Source: Hyphomicrobiales bacterium (lineage in GTDB: Bacteria; Pseudomonadota; Alphaproteobacteria; Rhizobiales; Rhizobiaceae). From it: a stretch of 64,000 nt of DNA. The DNA is taken from NCBI GenBank assembly GCA_021775455.1, contig JAJFHU010000015.1, positions 124,001 through 188,000 on the forward strand, in the 5' to 3' direction. Positions 8,759 to 19,049 of the stretch are shown here, piece after piece. The first letter of the stretch is position 1, and each line of letters opens with the position of its first letter. Under the pieces are notes generated by a model that made no database searches, was not told the origin of the DNA, and was given only the letters and a program-made list of their open reading frames with translations. The position numbers and the translations under genes were made by a program.

Positions 8759-9637
8759 TTGAATTGGGACGATTATCGCTATTTTCTCGCGGTGGTACGC
8801 TCAGGAAAGCTTATCGCCGCGGGCCAACAATTGGGCGTCGATCATGCAACCGTTAGCAGGCGTATCAAGGCGCTGGAAGCCACTCTAGGTATTAATCTGT
8901 TTGACCGGAGTCCGCAGGGTTATTCCCCCACCGATGAAGGGTTAAATCTGGTTGCAATCGCGGAAGCTATGGAAAGTGGCGCAATAGCTGCGCAAACCAG
9001 AATTGGTGGCCTGGATGACACAATTTCCGGCGTGGTGCGAATTGGTACGTCTGAAGGAATTGCTACTTCAATCCTGTCAGAGTGTGCGTCTGATCTGTGC
9101 AAAAGTCACCCGGAGCTGGAGCTCCAAATTGTCACTGTGCCCCGAACATTTTCCCTTTCGAAGCGTGAGGCGGACATCGCAATTGCGATATCCAAACCCA
9201 CTTCCGGACGGCTCAAATTTCGCAAGATCTCGGATTACACGCTGCATCTTTATGCAACGCAGGGATATCTCGATAAATATCCAGAGATTAGGCGTATCGA
9301 AGATCTGAAGGAAGTGCATGGCATTGGCTATGTACCGGATCTGATCTACGACAAGGAACTCGACTGCATCTCAGAACTGGGTGACAATTTTCATCCCAAT
9401 TTCACCAGCAACAGTGTGAACGTACAATTAGAGGCAACGCTCGCTGGTGGAGGAGTATGCATCCTGCACGACTTCATGGCGCAGGATCATCAGGAGCTCA
9501 TTAAGGTATTGCCGGATCAGGTCTCATTTACCCGCACATTCTGGTACATCGTGCATGAGGATTATGCTAAATCTCGACGTATCAAGACCGTGTCTGATGT
9601 GATGATCAAGCATATAAAGGACCGACTGGCGAGTTGA
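8759..9637 (+). CDS. LysR-family transcriptional regulator of the valine operon
   Basis: I place the start at TTG 8759, 7 nt behind GGAAG, giving 292 aa beginning MNWDDYRYFLAVVRSG, the usual opening of this LysR subgroup. The frame extends upstream to an ATG at 8702, but that codon lies in a perfect palindrome. The winged helix-turn-helix is clear (AAGQQLGVDHATVSRRIKALE, about residues 19-39), then NLFDRSPQGYSPTDEG and a substrate-binding domain with SGVVRIGTSEG. It is divergent from mmsA and is probably its regulator. The inducer is unknown; a valine-pathway intermediate is a reasonable guess. Confidence 0.85.
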   Translation: MNWDDYRYFLAVVRSGKLIAAGQQLGVDHATVSRRIKALEATLGINLFDRSPQGYSPTDEGLNLVAIAEAMESGAIAAQTRIGGLDDTISGVVRIGTSEGIATSILSECASDLCKSHPELELQIVTVPRTFSLSKREADIAIAISKPTSGRLKFRKISDYTLHLYATQGYLDKYPEIRRIEDLKEVHGIGYVPDLIYDKELDCISELGDNFHPNFTSNSVNVQLEATLAGGGVCILHDFMAQDHQELIKVLPDQVSFTRTFWYIVHEDYAKSRRIKTVSDVMIKHIKDRLAS

Positions 9638-9669
9638 ATGATGTCGCCATTGTCTGGCGGCTTGGCGAT

Positions 9670-9698
9670 AAAAAAAGGCGGCCCAATAGCCCGCCTTT
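9670..9698 (-). terminator. Rho-independent terminator of the rpsP-rplS region, shared with lysR
   Basis: On the minus strand AAAGGCGG and CCGCCTTT form an 8-bp stem around a 9-nt loop, followed by seven T. It lies between the convergent lysR and rplS stops. Read on the plus strand it has only three T, so it acts mainly for rplS. Confidence 0.85.
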
Positions 9699-9722
9699 GT
9701 CAAAATAGGATTGCAGAAGATT

Positions 9723-10310
9723 TTACGCCTTAGGCGCTTCTTCTTCTGCAGGAGCCTCTTCAACGGCTGCAGCTTCTGCTTCCGCAGCCTTAGCATCTTC
9801 AGCTGCCTTGGCCTCTGCTGCCACGTTGGCCGCATCTTCTGCCGCTTTTTCCTTGGCCAGTTCCTCAGCAGCGGCGATTTTTTCCGCCTCGATGCGCGCT
9901 TTTTCCTCGACCAGTGCCTGACGCTCGAGCTCGTTTAGTTTTTTCGCACGGATACCGGTGTTTTCAGTAATACGGGCTGATTTACCGCGACGGTCGCGCA
10001 GGTAATAAAGTTTTGCACGACGCACCTTGCCGCGACGAACCACTTCCACACCTTCGACCAGAGGTGAACACACCGGAAATACGCGTTCCACACCCTCGCC
10101 ATAGGAGATTTTGCGGACAGTGAAGTTTTCGTTTAATCCGCCGCCAGCACGGGCGATGCAGACGCCTTCATATGCCTGAACACGGGTACGCTGACCTTCA
10201 GTCACCCGCACCAGAACGCGAACGGTGTCGCCCGGTTCAAAATCAGGAAGCGTGCGTTTTGCATTAATTTCGGCGAGTTGTTCAGCATCAAGCTGTTCAA
10301 TAATGTTCAT
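9723..10310 (-). CDS. rplS: 50S ribosomal protein L19 with acidic Ala-rich tail
   Basis: A 195-aa protein whose first 130 residues or so are L19: [46 protein letters not shown] and [15 protein letters not shown]19 sits at the 30S-50S interface. The tail from about residue 131 is a low-complexity, Ala/Glu/Lys-rich, coiled-coil-like extension that makes the protein much longer than the roughly 115 aa of E. coli L19. Long tails on L19 occur in this bacterial order. It is separated from trmD by 246 nt, so it may have its own promoter. Confidence 0.95.
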   Translation of the reverse strand: MNIIEQLDAEQLAEINAKRTLPDFEPGDTVRVLVRVTEGQRTRVQAYEGVCIARAGGGLNENFTVRKISYGEGVERVFPVCSPLVEGVEVVRRGKVRRAKLYYLRDRRGKSARITENTGIRAKKLNELERQALVEEKARIEAEKIAAAEELAKEKAAEDAANVAAEAKAAEDAKAAEAEAAAVEEAPAEEEAPKA

Positions 10311-10556
10311 TGTTCCAAACCTTGTGTTTCTTGCGTCGACCAGAGTGCACCACCACGTTTTGTGTTAAAGGGTGTCTTTGTCGGGCAATTTCTTGTTGTT
10401 ACAAGCCAGAGCGACCTTGAGTGTCTGGGTTGGGTTTTCTGGCGGCAACCCGCTTCCCGAACCAGATAGTCAATAGACCAGGCCGTTTTACTCGTTCTTT
10501 CCGGTTTTCGGAAAATTCTCGGGTGCTATAGGGGAAATTCGCGCGTTTGTCGACTG

Positions 10557-11261
10557 CTAAGTCGATTCTTTTTTAGTCAATTTCTCCAACAAATCAGGCC
10601 TTCTTGCCTTTGTAATCCTTTCAGCCTCTTTGCGCTGCCATTCGGCAATCTTCTTGTGATTTCCGGAGGTTAGAACTTCAGGGATTTCGCGACCTTCCCA
10701 TGATTGGGGCCTTGTATAGTGTGGATGTTCCAACAGTCCCGTTTCGAAACTTTCAAATTCCCCGGATTGGTCATTTCCCATAACGCCCGGCAACAGTCGC
10801 ACGACCGCGTCCAGCAATACAATAGCGGCGGGTTCGCCACCGGAGAGGATATAGTCGCCTACAGAGACTTCCTGAAGGTTGCGTGTTTCAATTACCCGTT
10901 GATCGATCCCTTCAAACCGACCGCAGATAATCACTGCACCGGGACTATTTGCCAATTCGCGTACCAATTTCTGGTCCAATGGCTTTCCACGGGGGGACAT
11001 GAGCAATCGTGGCCGCGGATCATCCGGTGGCGAAGTTGCATCAATGGCACTGGCAAGCACGTCTGGTTTCAGCACCATGCCAGCGCCACCACCGGCAGGT
11101 GTATCGTCGACGCGTTTGTGCTTTCCTTCTCCGAAATCGCGCAAATGGGTGACGTCCAGTTGCCATTTTCCGTCACCGAGAGCGTTTCCGGCAAGCGATA
11201 CACCGAGCGGACCCGGAAACATTTCAGGATAGAGGGTAATGACTGAGGCTTTAAATGTCAT
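10557..11261 (-). CDS. trmD: tRNA (guanine37-N1)-methyltransferase
   Basis: A 234-aa SPOUT methyltransferase of ordinary length. Visible are [13 protein letters not shown] at the N-terminus, [29 protein letters not shown], the trefoil-knot SAM site [15 protein letters not shown] and [13 protein letters not shown], and the C-terminal [22 protein letters not shown] with the tRNA-contacting segment. It makes m1G37 in tRNAs reading CNN and similar codons, preventing +1 frameshifts. Its ATG overlaps the rimM stop by 4 nt (ATGA), so the two are coupled. The 246 nt to rplS on the other side is unusually wide for this operon. Confidence 0.96.
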   Translation of the reverse strand: MTFKASVITLYPEMFPGPLGVSLAGNALGDGKWQLDVTHLRDFGEGKHKRVDDTPAGGGAGMVLKPDVLASAIDATSPPDDPRPRLLMSPRGKPLDQKLVRELANSPGAVIICGRFEGIDQRVIETRNLQEVSVGDYILSGGEPAAIVLLDAVVRLLPGVMGNDQSGEFESFETGLLEHPHYTRPQSWEGREIPEVLTSGNHKKIAEWQRKEAERITKARRPDLLEKLTKKEST

Positions 11262-11782
11262 ACGCCCGGCTCCTCGTCCCGTTCACTTACTTCGGCTGGT
11301 GGATTGACTTGCAGCGTTGAATTCTCGAAATCGATTTCCGGAACCACTTCCTTGGTGAATTGAAGAAGTATGCTTCCACCGGCGGCCAGTGAAATTTCCA
11401 GAAGGTCACCGGCACCAAAATTTGGTACCGCGATAACCTTGCCGAGTGAAGCGCCAGCGGAGTCCACAACCTTCATTCCGATTAATTCTTCTACGTAAAA
11501 TTCACCCTCGTCTTCCAGTTTGGGAAGTTTTGACCGCTCCACAAAAAGTTCAATTCCATTAAGTGCTTCGGCTTCGTTGCGGGTATCCACACCCTCGAAT
11601 TTTACGACCAGCATTGATTTTTGTTGCCTCATACGGGTGATTTTGTAGTGGCTTCCTGCTTGGTCATGCAGCATGCCGTACTGGTCCAGCATGTCCGGTT
11701 CACCATAGGGTTTTACCCGCACTTCACCCTTGATGCCGTGTGCTGCTCCAATTTTTGCGAGTGGAAGGGATATTTCGCTCAT
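11258..11782 (-). CDS. rimM: Ribosome maturation factor RimM
   Basis: 174 aa from the ATG at 11782; the open frame extends further upstream but only as an antisense-like shadow of rpsP. The N-terminal RimM barrel begins [23 protein letters not shown], and the PRC-barrel half follows from about residue 95 ([32 protein letters not shown]). RimM binds S19 and helps mature the 30S head. It sits between rpsP and trmD, as in most bacteria, 73 nt behind rpsP with a hairpin in the gap. Confidence 0.94.
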   Translation of the reverse strand: MSEISLPLAKIGAAHGIKGEVRVKPYGEPDMLDQYGMLHDQAGSHYKITRMRQQKSMLVVKFEGVDTRNEAEALNGIELFVERSKLPKLEDEGEFYVEELIGMKVVDSAGASLGKVIAVPNFGAGDLLEISLAAGGSILLQFTKEVVPEIDFENSTLQVNPPAEVSERDEEPGV

Positions 11783-11799
11783 AGGGTTCTTATCCCAAA

Positions 11800-11829
11800 G
11801 AAAAACGGACGGCACAATTGCCACCCGTC
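11800..11829 (-). terminator. Hairpin with T-run between rpsP and rimM
   Basis: On the minus strand GACGG and CCGTC enclose an inner GGCA/TGCC pairing, followed by C-G and five T. It would be a modest intrinsic terminator or attenuator that lets S16 be made in excess of RimM and TrmD. Moderate support only. Confidence 0.4.
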
Positions 11830-11855
11830 TGAATTTCCAATGAAATGCTTTGGAG

Positions 11856-12419
11856 CTAAGCCTTGGCGTCTTCTTCGACTGACGCTTCCTCAGCAACCGC
11901 TTCCTCTGTGGGAGCTTCTTCGGCTGGAGCTTCCTCTGCAGGTGCTTCAGCAGCAGTTTCTTCAGCAGGAGCCTCTGCAGCAGCTTCTTCTTCAGCAGTT
12001 GCTTCGGTAGCGGCTTCTTCAGCAGGCGCTTCTTCAGCGGCAGCTTCTGCATTCTTTGCGTCTTCTTCTGCGGCCACAGCTTCTTCAGCCTTTGCCTTGG
12101 CTTCCTCGACACGTTCCTGGGCTTTCTTGCCAGGAACCGCTTTTTGAGGGTTATTGCGGGCTTCGCGTTTCAGGATGCCGGCTTCGTCCAGGAAGCGTAG
12201 AACGCGGTCAGTTGGCTTTGCCCCATTTCCGAGCCAGTGTTGAATACGATCAATGTCCATTTTTATGCGCTCATCGCTGTCTTTCGGCAGCATTGGGTTG
12301 TAGGTGCCGAGTTTTTCAATGAAGCGGCCGTCGCGCGGTGAACGCACGTCAGCGACCACAATCGAATAATACGGACGTTTTTTAGAGCCGCCGCGGGCCA
12401 GTCTCAGTTTAAGTGCCAT
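11856..12419 (-). CDS. rpsP: 30S ribosomal protein S16 with long Ala/Glu tail
   Basis: 187 aa. The S16 fold covers about residues 1-90 ([51 protein letters not shown]). From about residue 100 the protein becomes a low-complexity acidic tail built of imperfect AEEAPAEEA-like units, so it is more than twice the length of E. coli S16 (82 aa). The repeated GCT/GAA codons make this stretch slippage-prone. S16 is needed for 30S assembly; the tail probably lies outside the folded body. It starts the rpsP-rimM-trmD group, 46 nt behind the chorismate mutase gene. Confidence 0.95.
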   Translation of the reverse strand: MALKLRLARGGSKKRPYYSIVVADVRSPRDGRFIEKLGTYNPMLPKDSDERIKMDIDRIQHWLGNGAKPTDRVLRFLDEAGILKREARNNPQKAVPGKKAQERVEEAKAKAEEAVAAEEDAKNAEAAAEEAPAEEAATEATAEEEAAAEAPAEETAAEAPAEEAPAEEAPTEEAVAEEASVEEDAKA

Positions 12420-12465
12420 GATTTATTACTCCTTGGGATTTCAATTGTTGATGGAAGCGGGGAAA

Positions 12466-12756
12466 CTATTTCCTCGCCTGTTCGTGGTGCCGGATCACTT
12501 CCTCAATGATGAAGCTGAGGAGTTTTTCGGCAAAATCGGGATCAAGATTGGCGTCAGCCGCCAGTTTTCGAAGGCGTTCCACCTGCTGTTTTTCACGGTC
12601 AGGATCGGCAGGTGGTAAATTGTGTTCAGCCTTGAATTCACCTACCTGTTTGGTAATCCGAAAACGTTCGGCAACAATATTGATCAGTGCTGCATCGAGA
12701 TTGTCGATGGAGTCGCGAAAACGCGCCAATAATTCTTTCTGGAGTGCTTCGGTCAT
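12466..12756 (-). CDS. Chorismate mutase, AroQ class
   Basis: A 96-aa all-helical protein of the size of the monofunctional AroQ domain. FRDSIDNLDAALINIVAERFRITKQVGEFKAEHNLPPADPDREKQ carries the pattern of helix H1 and H2 with the Arg and Lys residues that bind the chorismate carboxylates; a third helix ends in FIIEEVIRHHEQARK. It isomerises chorismate to prephenate for phenylalanine and tyrosine. The start overlaps the ffh stop by 4 nt, and the gene sits between ffh and rpsP, a recurring arrangement in Hyphomicrobiales. There is no fused dehydratase or dehydrogenase domain. Confidence 0.92.
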   Translation of the reverse strand: MTEALQKELLARFRDSIDNLDAALINIVAERFRITKQVGEFKAEHNLPPADPDREKQQVERLRKLAADANLDPDFAEKLLSFIIEEVIRHHEQARK

Positions 12757-14252
12757 TTTTTCTTACCTGCGCCAGGAAGACCCGGCATCCCGGGAATACC
12801 ACCCATCTGCTTGGCCATTTTTTCGATTTCCTTGGGGTCCATTTTGGAAAGGTCGGGCATTCCGCCTCCCATTCCTGGCATTCCACCCATACCTGGCAGA
12901 CCGCCACCGCCCATGCCGCCCATCATTTTGTTCATCATGCCGCCGCCCATGCCGCCTTTGCCCATTTTGCGCATCATGTCGCCCATTTGGCGGTGCATCT
13001 TCAGGAGTTTGTTGATTTCCTGGACATTGGTGCCGGACCCGGCTGCCACGCGTTTTTTCCGGCTGGCATTGAGTAATTTAGGCGACTTGCGCTCCTTGCG
13101 GGTCATGGAAGAAATGATGGCCTGCTGGCGTTTGAAAATACTGTCATCAAGGCCCGCTGCCTCGATCTGCTTTTTCATTTTTCCGATACCGGGAAGCATT
13201 CCCATAATGCCGCCCATTCCACCGAGGTTCTGCATCTGGGTCAATTGCTGGGAAAGATCGTCCAGATTGAATTCACCCTTCTGCATGCGCTTGGCCATTG
13301 CAGCGGCTTGTTCCTGGTCAATGGTTTCAGCAGCTTTTTCAACCAGAGAAACCACATCACCCATTCCGAGAATGCGGTCGGCTATTCGACCCGGATGGAA
13401 ATCCTCGAGTGCGTCAAGTTTTTCGCCGGTACCAATAAGCTTGATTGGTTTGCCGGTAACGGCGCGCATGGAAAGTGCCGCACCACCGCGTCCATCACCG
13501 TCGATACGGGTAAGCACCAGACCTGTAATACCCACGCGGTCATCAAAGCTCTTGGCGAGAATTACTGCATCCTGACCGGTGAGCGAATCGACTACCAGCA
13601 GGATTTCGTGAGGTTTACCCGCCTTCTTGATGTCCGCCATTTCAATCATTAGCGGTTCATCAATATGGGTCCGACCGGCGGTATCGAGAATTACGACATC
13701 AAATCCGCCAAGTTTTGCAGCCTGTTGCGCCCGCGCTGCGATTTCAACCGGCGACTGACCTTCAACGATTGGCAGGGTTTCAACGCTTGTTTGTTCACCC
13801 AACTGGCGCAGTTGTTCCTGTGCGGCAGGGCGCTTGACGTCCAAAGACGCCATTAGCACCTTTTTCTTCTGTTTTTCGGTGAGGCGTTTGGCGATCTTCG
13901 CGGTTGTTGTGGTTTTACCAGAGCCCTGCAACCCAACCATCATGAGGGTTACGGGAGCCGCAGCCGCAAGATTGATTGGTTCGGCATCGGAACCCAGAAT
14001 TTCAACCAGTTCGTCATGGACAATTTTAACGACCATCTGGCCGGGAGTGACAGACTTTACGACTTCTGCACCAACGGCCTTTTCACGAACCTTGTCGGTA
14101 AATTCGCGGACTACTTCAAGCGCAACGTCTGCCTCAATCAGCGCGCGACGCACTTCGCGAAGAGCTGCGGACACATCCTTGTCAGACAGCGCACCGCGAC
14201 GGGTCAACCCGTCAAATATGCCGCTTAGGCGATCTGATAACGATTCAAACAT
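12753..14252 (-). CDS. ffh: Signal recognition particle protein Ffh (SRP54)
   Basis: The start is ATG 14252 (MFESLSDRLSGIFDGLTRRG), giving 499 aa; the open frame further upstream is leader. The N domain is followed by the G domain with P-loop GLQGSGKTTTTAKIA, DVKRPAAQEQL, DTAGRTHID and TRIDGDGRGG, and the M domain with its Met/Gly-rich tail (GGMGGGMMNKMMGG), longer than usual, which holds signal peptides and SRP RNA. It works with FtsY, encoded divergently 2.7 kb away. A strong hairpin with a T-run lies 38 nt upstream of its start. The SRP RNA gene was not seen in this window. Confidence 0.96.
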   Translation of the reverse strand: MFESLSDRLSGIFDGLTRRGALSDKDVSAALREVRRALIEADVALEVVREFTDKVREKAVGAEVVKSVTPGQMVVKIVHDELVEILGSDAEPINLAAAAPVTLMMVGLQGSGKTTTTAKIAKRLTEKQKKKVLMASLDVKRPAAQEQLRQLGEQTSVETLPIVEGQSPVEIAARAQQAAKLGGFDVVILDTAGRTHIDEPLMIEMADIKKAGKPHEILLVVDSLTGQDAVILAKSFDDRVGITGLVLTRIDGDGRGGAALSMRAVTGKPIKLIGTGEKLDALEDFHPGRIADRILGMGDVVSLVEKAAETIDQEQAAAMAKRMQKGEFNLDDLSQQLTQMQNLGGMGGIMGMLPGIGKMKKQIEAAGLDDSIFKRQQAIISSMTRKERKSPKLLNASRKKRVAAGSGTNVQEINKLLKMHRQMGDMMRKMGKGGMGGGMMNKMMGGMGGGGLPGMGGMPGMGGGMPDLSKMDPKEIEKMAKQMGGIPGMPGLPGAGKKK

Positions 14253-14289
14253 TCGTTTCCTGCCGTTGTTGCCAAAGACCAAACAAACC

Positions 14290-14326
14290 AAAAAACATCC
14301 GGGGGCGCAACGCGCTGCCGGATGTG
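14290..14326 (-). terminator. Intrinsic terminator or attenuator in the ffh leader
   Basis: On the minus strand ACATCCGG and CCGGATGT pair, with an inner GCGC-GTT-GCGC hairpin, followed by six T. No annotated minus-strand gene ends here; the site lies just upstream of ffh and downstream of the dapF divergent start region. Either a short transcript ends here or ffh expression is attenuated. Confidence 0.5.
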
Positions 14327-14500
14327 TGCCTGCGGGATCACTTTATACCTTTTCGGGTCCTGCTCGGCGGGTTAGTTGTGGTCTCTGACAAGAGATGAGG
14401 GGGAAGAACACTTTTTGCAAGCAAAAGTCAAGGATTGTGTTGGAGAATCAAGGCACGCGAATACTTTGCATTTCACCCAAAACAAGCCTATTTGGATGCC

Positions 14501-15385
14501 ATGAGCGAGACGAATGTGCCCTTTTTGAAGATGAACGGCCTTGGCAACAAGATTATTGTGGCTGATCTGCGTTCATCTGCACGCCGGGTAACCGGTGAAG
14601 CGGCCAAAAAAATCGCTGAAAATTCGGCAACGCATTTTGACCAACTCATGGAAATTACAGACGCCCCGGAAGGCGAGTTGGACGCGAACATTCGTATTTA
14701 CAACAGCGATGGTTCGATGGCTGGTGCCTGCGGCAATGGCATGCGTTGTGTCGTTGCCCATTTGGCAGATGGAAACGATCAGCAGGACTTTTTGTTCCGA
14801 ACTTCTGCAGGGCTTTTACCAGCCAATCTGAATGATGATGGGCAGGTTACCATCGATATGGCGGCGCCACGTTTTGATTGGGAGGCTATTCCACTTTCAG
14901 AAGAGTTTGCTGATACGACCGGTATAGAATTGCAGATCGGGCCGATTGATGACCCGGTTCTGCACACGCCAAGTGTTGCCAACATGGGAAATCCCCATGC
15001 GGTCTTCTGGGTTGATGGGAACGTGAACAGTTATGATCTGGAGCGCTTTGGACCTTTGCTGGAAAACCATCCGATTTTCCCTGATCGCGCTAACATTACT
15101 GTGGCGAACGTTGTGTCCCCCGAACACATCATTATCCGAACCTGGGAACGCGGTGCCGGAATAACGCAAGCTTGCGGATCAGCCGCCTGTGCAGCCCTTG
15201 TTTGCGCGCATCGCAAAGGGCTGAGCGGACGATCAGCAACAGTGACGGTTCCTGGTGGTGATCTTCTCATCGAGTGGAACGACAAGAACCGCGTCCTGAT
15301 GACCGGCCCTGCGGAGTATGAGTTTTCGGGCTTCTTTAATCCCGAAACCGGTGAAGTGGTTCTGCAATCGTCTGAGGCAGGCTGA
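14501..15385 (+). CDS. dapF: Diaminopimelate epimerase
   Basis: 294 aa from ATG 14501 (MSETNVPFLKMNGLGN); the frame is open further upstream but that part is not family-like. Both catalytic cysteines are in place: GACGNGMRCV near residue 80 and TQACGSAACAAL near residue 225. It interconverts LL- and meso-diaminopimelate for lysine and peptidoglycan synthesis. The stop overlaps the mtaB start (TGATG), so the two are co-translated. The DapF-MtaB-FtsY order is typical of rhizobia. Confidence 0.95.
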   Translation: MSETNVPFLKMNGLGNKIIVADLRSSARRVTGEAAKKIAENSATHFDQLMEITDAPEGELDANIRIYNSDGSMAGACGNGMRCVVAHLADGNDQQDFLFRTSAGLLPANLNDDGQVTIDMAAPRFDWEAIPLSEEFADTTGIELQIGPIDDPVLHTPSVANMGNPHAVFWVDGNVNSYDLERFGPLLENHPIFPDRANITVANVVSPEHIIIRTWERGAGITQACGSAACAALVCAHRKGLSGRSATVTVPGGDLLIEWNDKNRVLMTGPAEYEFSGFFNPETGEVVLQSSEAG

Positions 15386-16698
15386 TGGCCGCACCTTTAC
15401 AGACAAAACGATCAGACATTGAAGTGCTGACTTTTGGCTGCCGGCTTAATGCCTACGAGTCTGAAGTCATGTTGCGACGGGCGCGCGAGGCTGGACTCGA
15501 AGAGCTTGAAGATGGTGCAGTGCTGGTGAACAGCTGTGCGGTTACAGCCGACGCGGTAACGTCAGCCCGTCACGCCATTCGCAAAGCCCGGCGTGAAAAT
15601 CCGAATGCCCGAATTATCGTTTCCGGGTGCGCGGCGCAAACTGACGCTGAACAATTTTCCCGGATGGATGAAGTTGATCTCGTTCTTGGCAATGAAGAAA
15701 AACTTCATGCAGCATCTTATCGCGCGTTGCCGGAATTTGGCACCAACGATCCTGCCAGGGTTCGTGTCGACGACATCATGAAAGTCCGCGAAACCAAACC
15801 ACAAAACATTAATTCGGTCGGTGGCCAGACGCGGGCATTTTTGCAAATTCAAAATGGCTGTGACCATCGCTGCACTTTCTGCATCATTCCTTATGGACGG
15901 GGTAATTCCCGTTCGTCGCCGGTTCATGATGTAGTCGAGCAGGTGAAGCTGTTGGTTGACAATGGTCATCTGGAAGTAGTGCTGACCGGCGTGGACACCA
16001 CATCGTACGGACACGACCTTCCAGGAAACCCAAACCTTGGCGTATTGGTTCAGGAGATTCTGAAACAGGTACCTGATCTCAGGCGGTTGCGACTTTCTTC
16101 GATCGACTCAATAGAAGTTGATGATCCGCTTCTGGATGCAATTTCCAGTGAAGAGCGTTTCATGCCGCATCTTCATCTTTCCTTGCAGCATGGGGATGAT
16201 CTCATTCTCAAGCGCATGAAGCGCCGCCATTTGAGGGATCATTCCATTGAGTTTTGTGAACAGGTACGCAAATTGCGTCCGGACATGGTTTACGGTGCGG
16301 ACCTGATGGCGGGTTTTCCGACGGAAACCGAGACCATGTTTGAAAATTGCCTGTCGATCATCGATGAATGCGGCCTGAGCTACATTCACGCCTTTCCATT
16401 CTCACCGCGTCCTGGAACACCAGCGGCAAAGATGCCACAGCTTGATCGAAGCGTGATCAAGGAACGGGCTGCAAGATTACGCGAAAAGGCTGAACTGGCA
16501 CATCAAAAGCATCTTGAGCGGGTCAGTTGCGGCGTTGCGGACGTGCTCGTGGAACGCGGTGGCATCGGGCGAACGGCGCAGTTTACAACAGTGGAAACCG
16601 GTGAACTTCAGTCGGGCCAAATTGTCGAAATGGAAATTTCCGGTCATAACGGGAAAAATCTTTCCGGCGAACCGATTCGCCAACTTCTAACGGGCTGA
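15385..16698 (+). CDS. mtaB: tRNA t6A37 methylthiotransferase MtaB
   Basis: A 437-aa radical-SAM methylthiotransferase. The UPF0004 domain starts VLTFGCRLNAYES, with its cysteines in FGCRLN, VNSCAVT and VSGCAAQ for the second cluster. The radical SAM CxxxCxxC is in NGCDHRCTFCIIPYGRG. A TRAM-like end follows, but it is short. The LNAYES signature and the CRL rather than CQMN motif point to the MtaB (ms2t6A) subfamily rather than MiaB or RimO. Product: 2-methylthio-t6A at position 37 of ANN-decoding tRNAs. Confidence 0.92.
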   Translation: MAAPLQTKRSDIEVLTFGCRLNAYESEVMLRRAREAGLEELEDGAVLVNSCAVTADAVTSARHAIRKARRENPNARIIVSGCAAQTDAEQFSRMDEVDLVLGNEEKLHAASYRALPEFGTNDPARVRVDDIMKVRETKPQNINSVGGQTRAFLQIQNGCDHRCTFCIIPYGRGNSRSSPVHDVVEQVKLLVDNGHLEVVLTGVDTTSYGHDLPGNPNLGVLVQEILKQVPDLRRLRLSSIDSIEVDDPLLDAISSEERFMPHLHLSLQHGDDLILKRMKRRHLRDHSIEFCEQVRKLRPDMVYGADLMAGFPTETETMFENCLSIIDECGLSYIHAFPFSPRPGTPAAKMPQLDRSVIKERAARLREKAELAHQKHLERVSCGVADVLVERGGIGRTAQFTTVETGELQSGQIVEMEISGHNGKNLSGEPIRQLLTG

Positions 16699-16738
16699 AG
16701 CGCTAGGTCACGGACGCATAAGCAGGATCAACAATGGT

Positions 16739-16971
16739 ATGAGCAAATTTGGTTGGATAACAGGAGTAAACCTGCTGGAAACCTTATGGTTTGCAAAGGT
16801 TTACGACGCATTAGGCGGGCAAATTTACCTTACCCAAAGGACGTCTGAACTTGCTTTGAAACTCTTCGTCAAAGGCTTTAACCGGGGGATGAATCCCGCT
16901 TTTCAGCCTTTTCCTCGATTTTCTTTGCAATTTCAGCGCCATTTTGACCCTGTTTATGAGCTCGTGACCTA

Positions 16972-16972
<1 letters not shown>
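16739..16972 (+). CDS. Possible 77-aa ORF abutting ftsY
   Basis: An ATG-started frame whose TAA overlaps the ftsY ATG (TAATG) fills most of the 273-nt mtaB-ftsY gap. The Shine-Dalgarno is poor (AGGA about 11 nt away), the predicted protein is unlike anything I know, and the opposite strand is also open here. The coupling geometry is the only point in its favour; it could equally be an untranslated leader of ftsY. Confidence 0.2.
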
Positions 16973-18422
<1,450 letters not shown>

Positions 18423-18426
<4 letters not shown>

Positions 18427-19046
18427 GCACGGATAGTCAAAGAGAGGTCAATCCCGCCCTCAAACTGGCCCTTGAGCTTGGGCCGTTGGTGGTGTTTTTT
18501 CTGGCTAACCGCTACGGCGATGAACTTGTTGGCGTTTGGCCAATTCTCGCCGACCTTGGTGGGCGTATCTTTGTTGGCACGGCCTTCTTCATGGTTGCCA
18601 TGCTGATTTCAATCACACTGTCTTTGATCATGACCCGACGAGTTGCGGTCATGCCACTTGTAACGGCCTTTTTTGTGCTGATTTTTGGTGGCTTTACACT
18701 TTGGTTGCAGGATGAAACTTTTATCAAGATGAAGCCGACTATCGTCAATCTGATCTTCGCCGCAATTCTGCTTGGCGGACTGATGTTCAGAAAATCCTTG
18801 CTGGCATATGTGTTTGATTCTGCATTCAAACTCGATGCGGAAGGGTGGCGAAAACTCACCTGGCGATGGGGGTTGTTTTTTATAGCACTCGCGATTGCCA
18901 ACGAAATCGTCTGGCGAAATTTCTCAAATGATTTCTGGGTAAACTTCAAGGTTTGGGCCATCATGCCAATTACGTTCATCTTCATGCTGTGCCAGTTGCC
19001 GCTTCTCAACCGGCACTCCGAAACACCACTGTTTGAAGAAAAATGA
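18423..19046 (+). CDS. yciB: Inner membrane septation/intracellular-spread protein, YciB family
   Basis: A 207-aa polytopic membrane protein with about five hydrophobic segments. The family signature is clear: [20 protein letters not shown] near the N-terminus, [41 protein letters not shown] and [23 protein letters not shown]. YciB (IspZ) proteins affect envelope and septum integrity in E. coli and Shigella; the molecular role is unsettled. ATGA overlap with ftsY indicates coupling, as in other rhizobia. It converges on ccmG with only 3 nt between stops. Confidence 0.93.
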
Positions 19047-19049
19047 AAT

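Noticed and set aside
11863-12147. Plus-strand Ser/Ala-rich frame of 94 codons
   Set aside because: Antisense shadow of the Ala/Glu tail of S16; there is no start signal.
14253-14500. SRP RNA gene expected near ffh
   Set aside because: The gap has no GGTCAGG...GGAAGGAAGCAGC-like core; only a terminator hairpin and an ordinary leader are visible.
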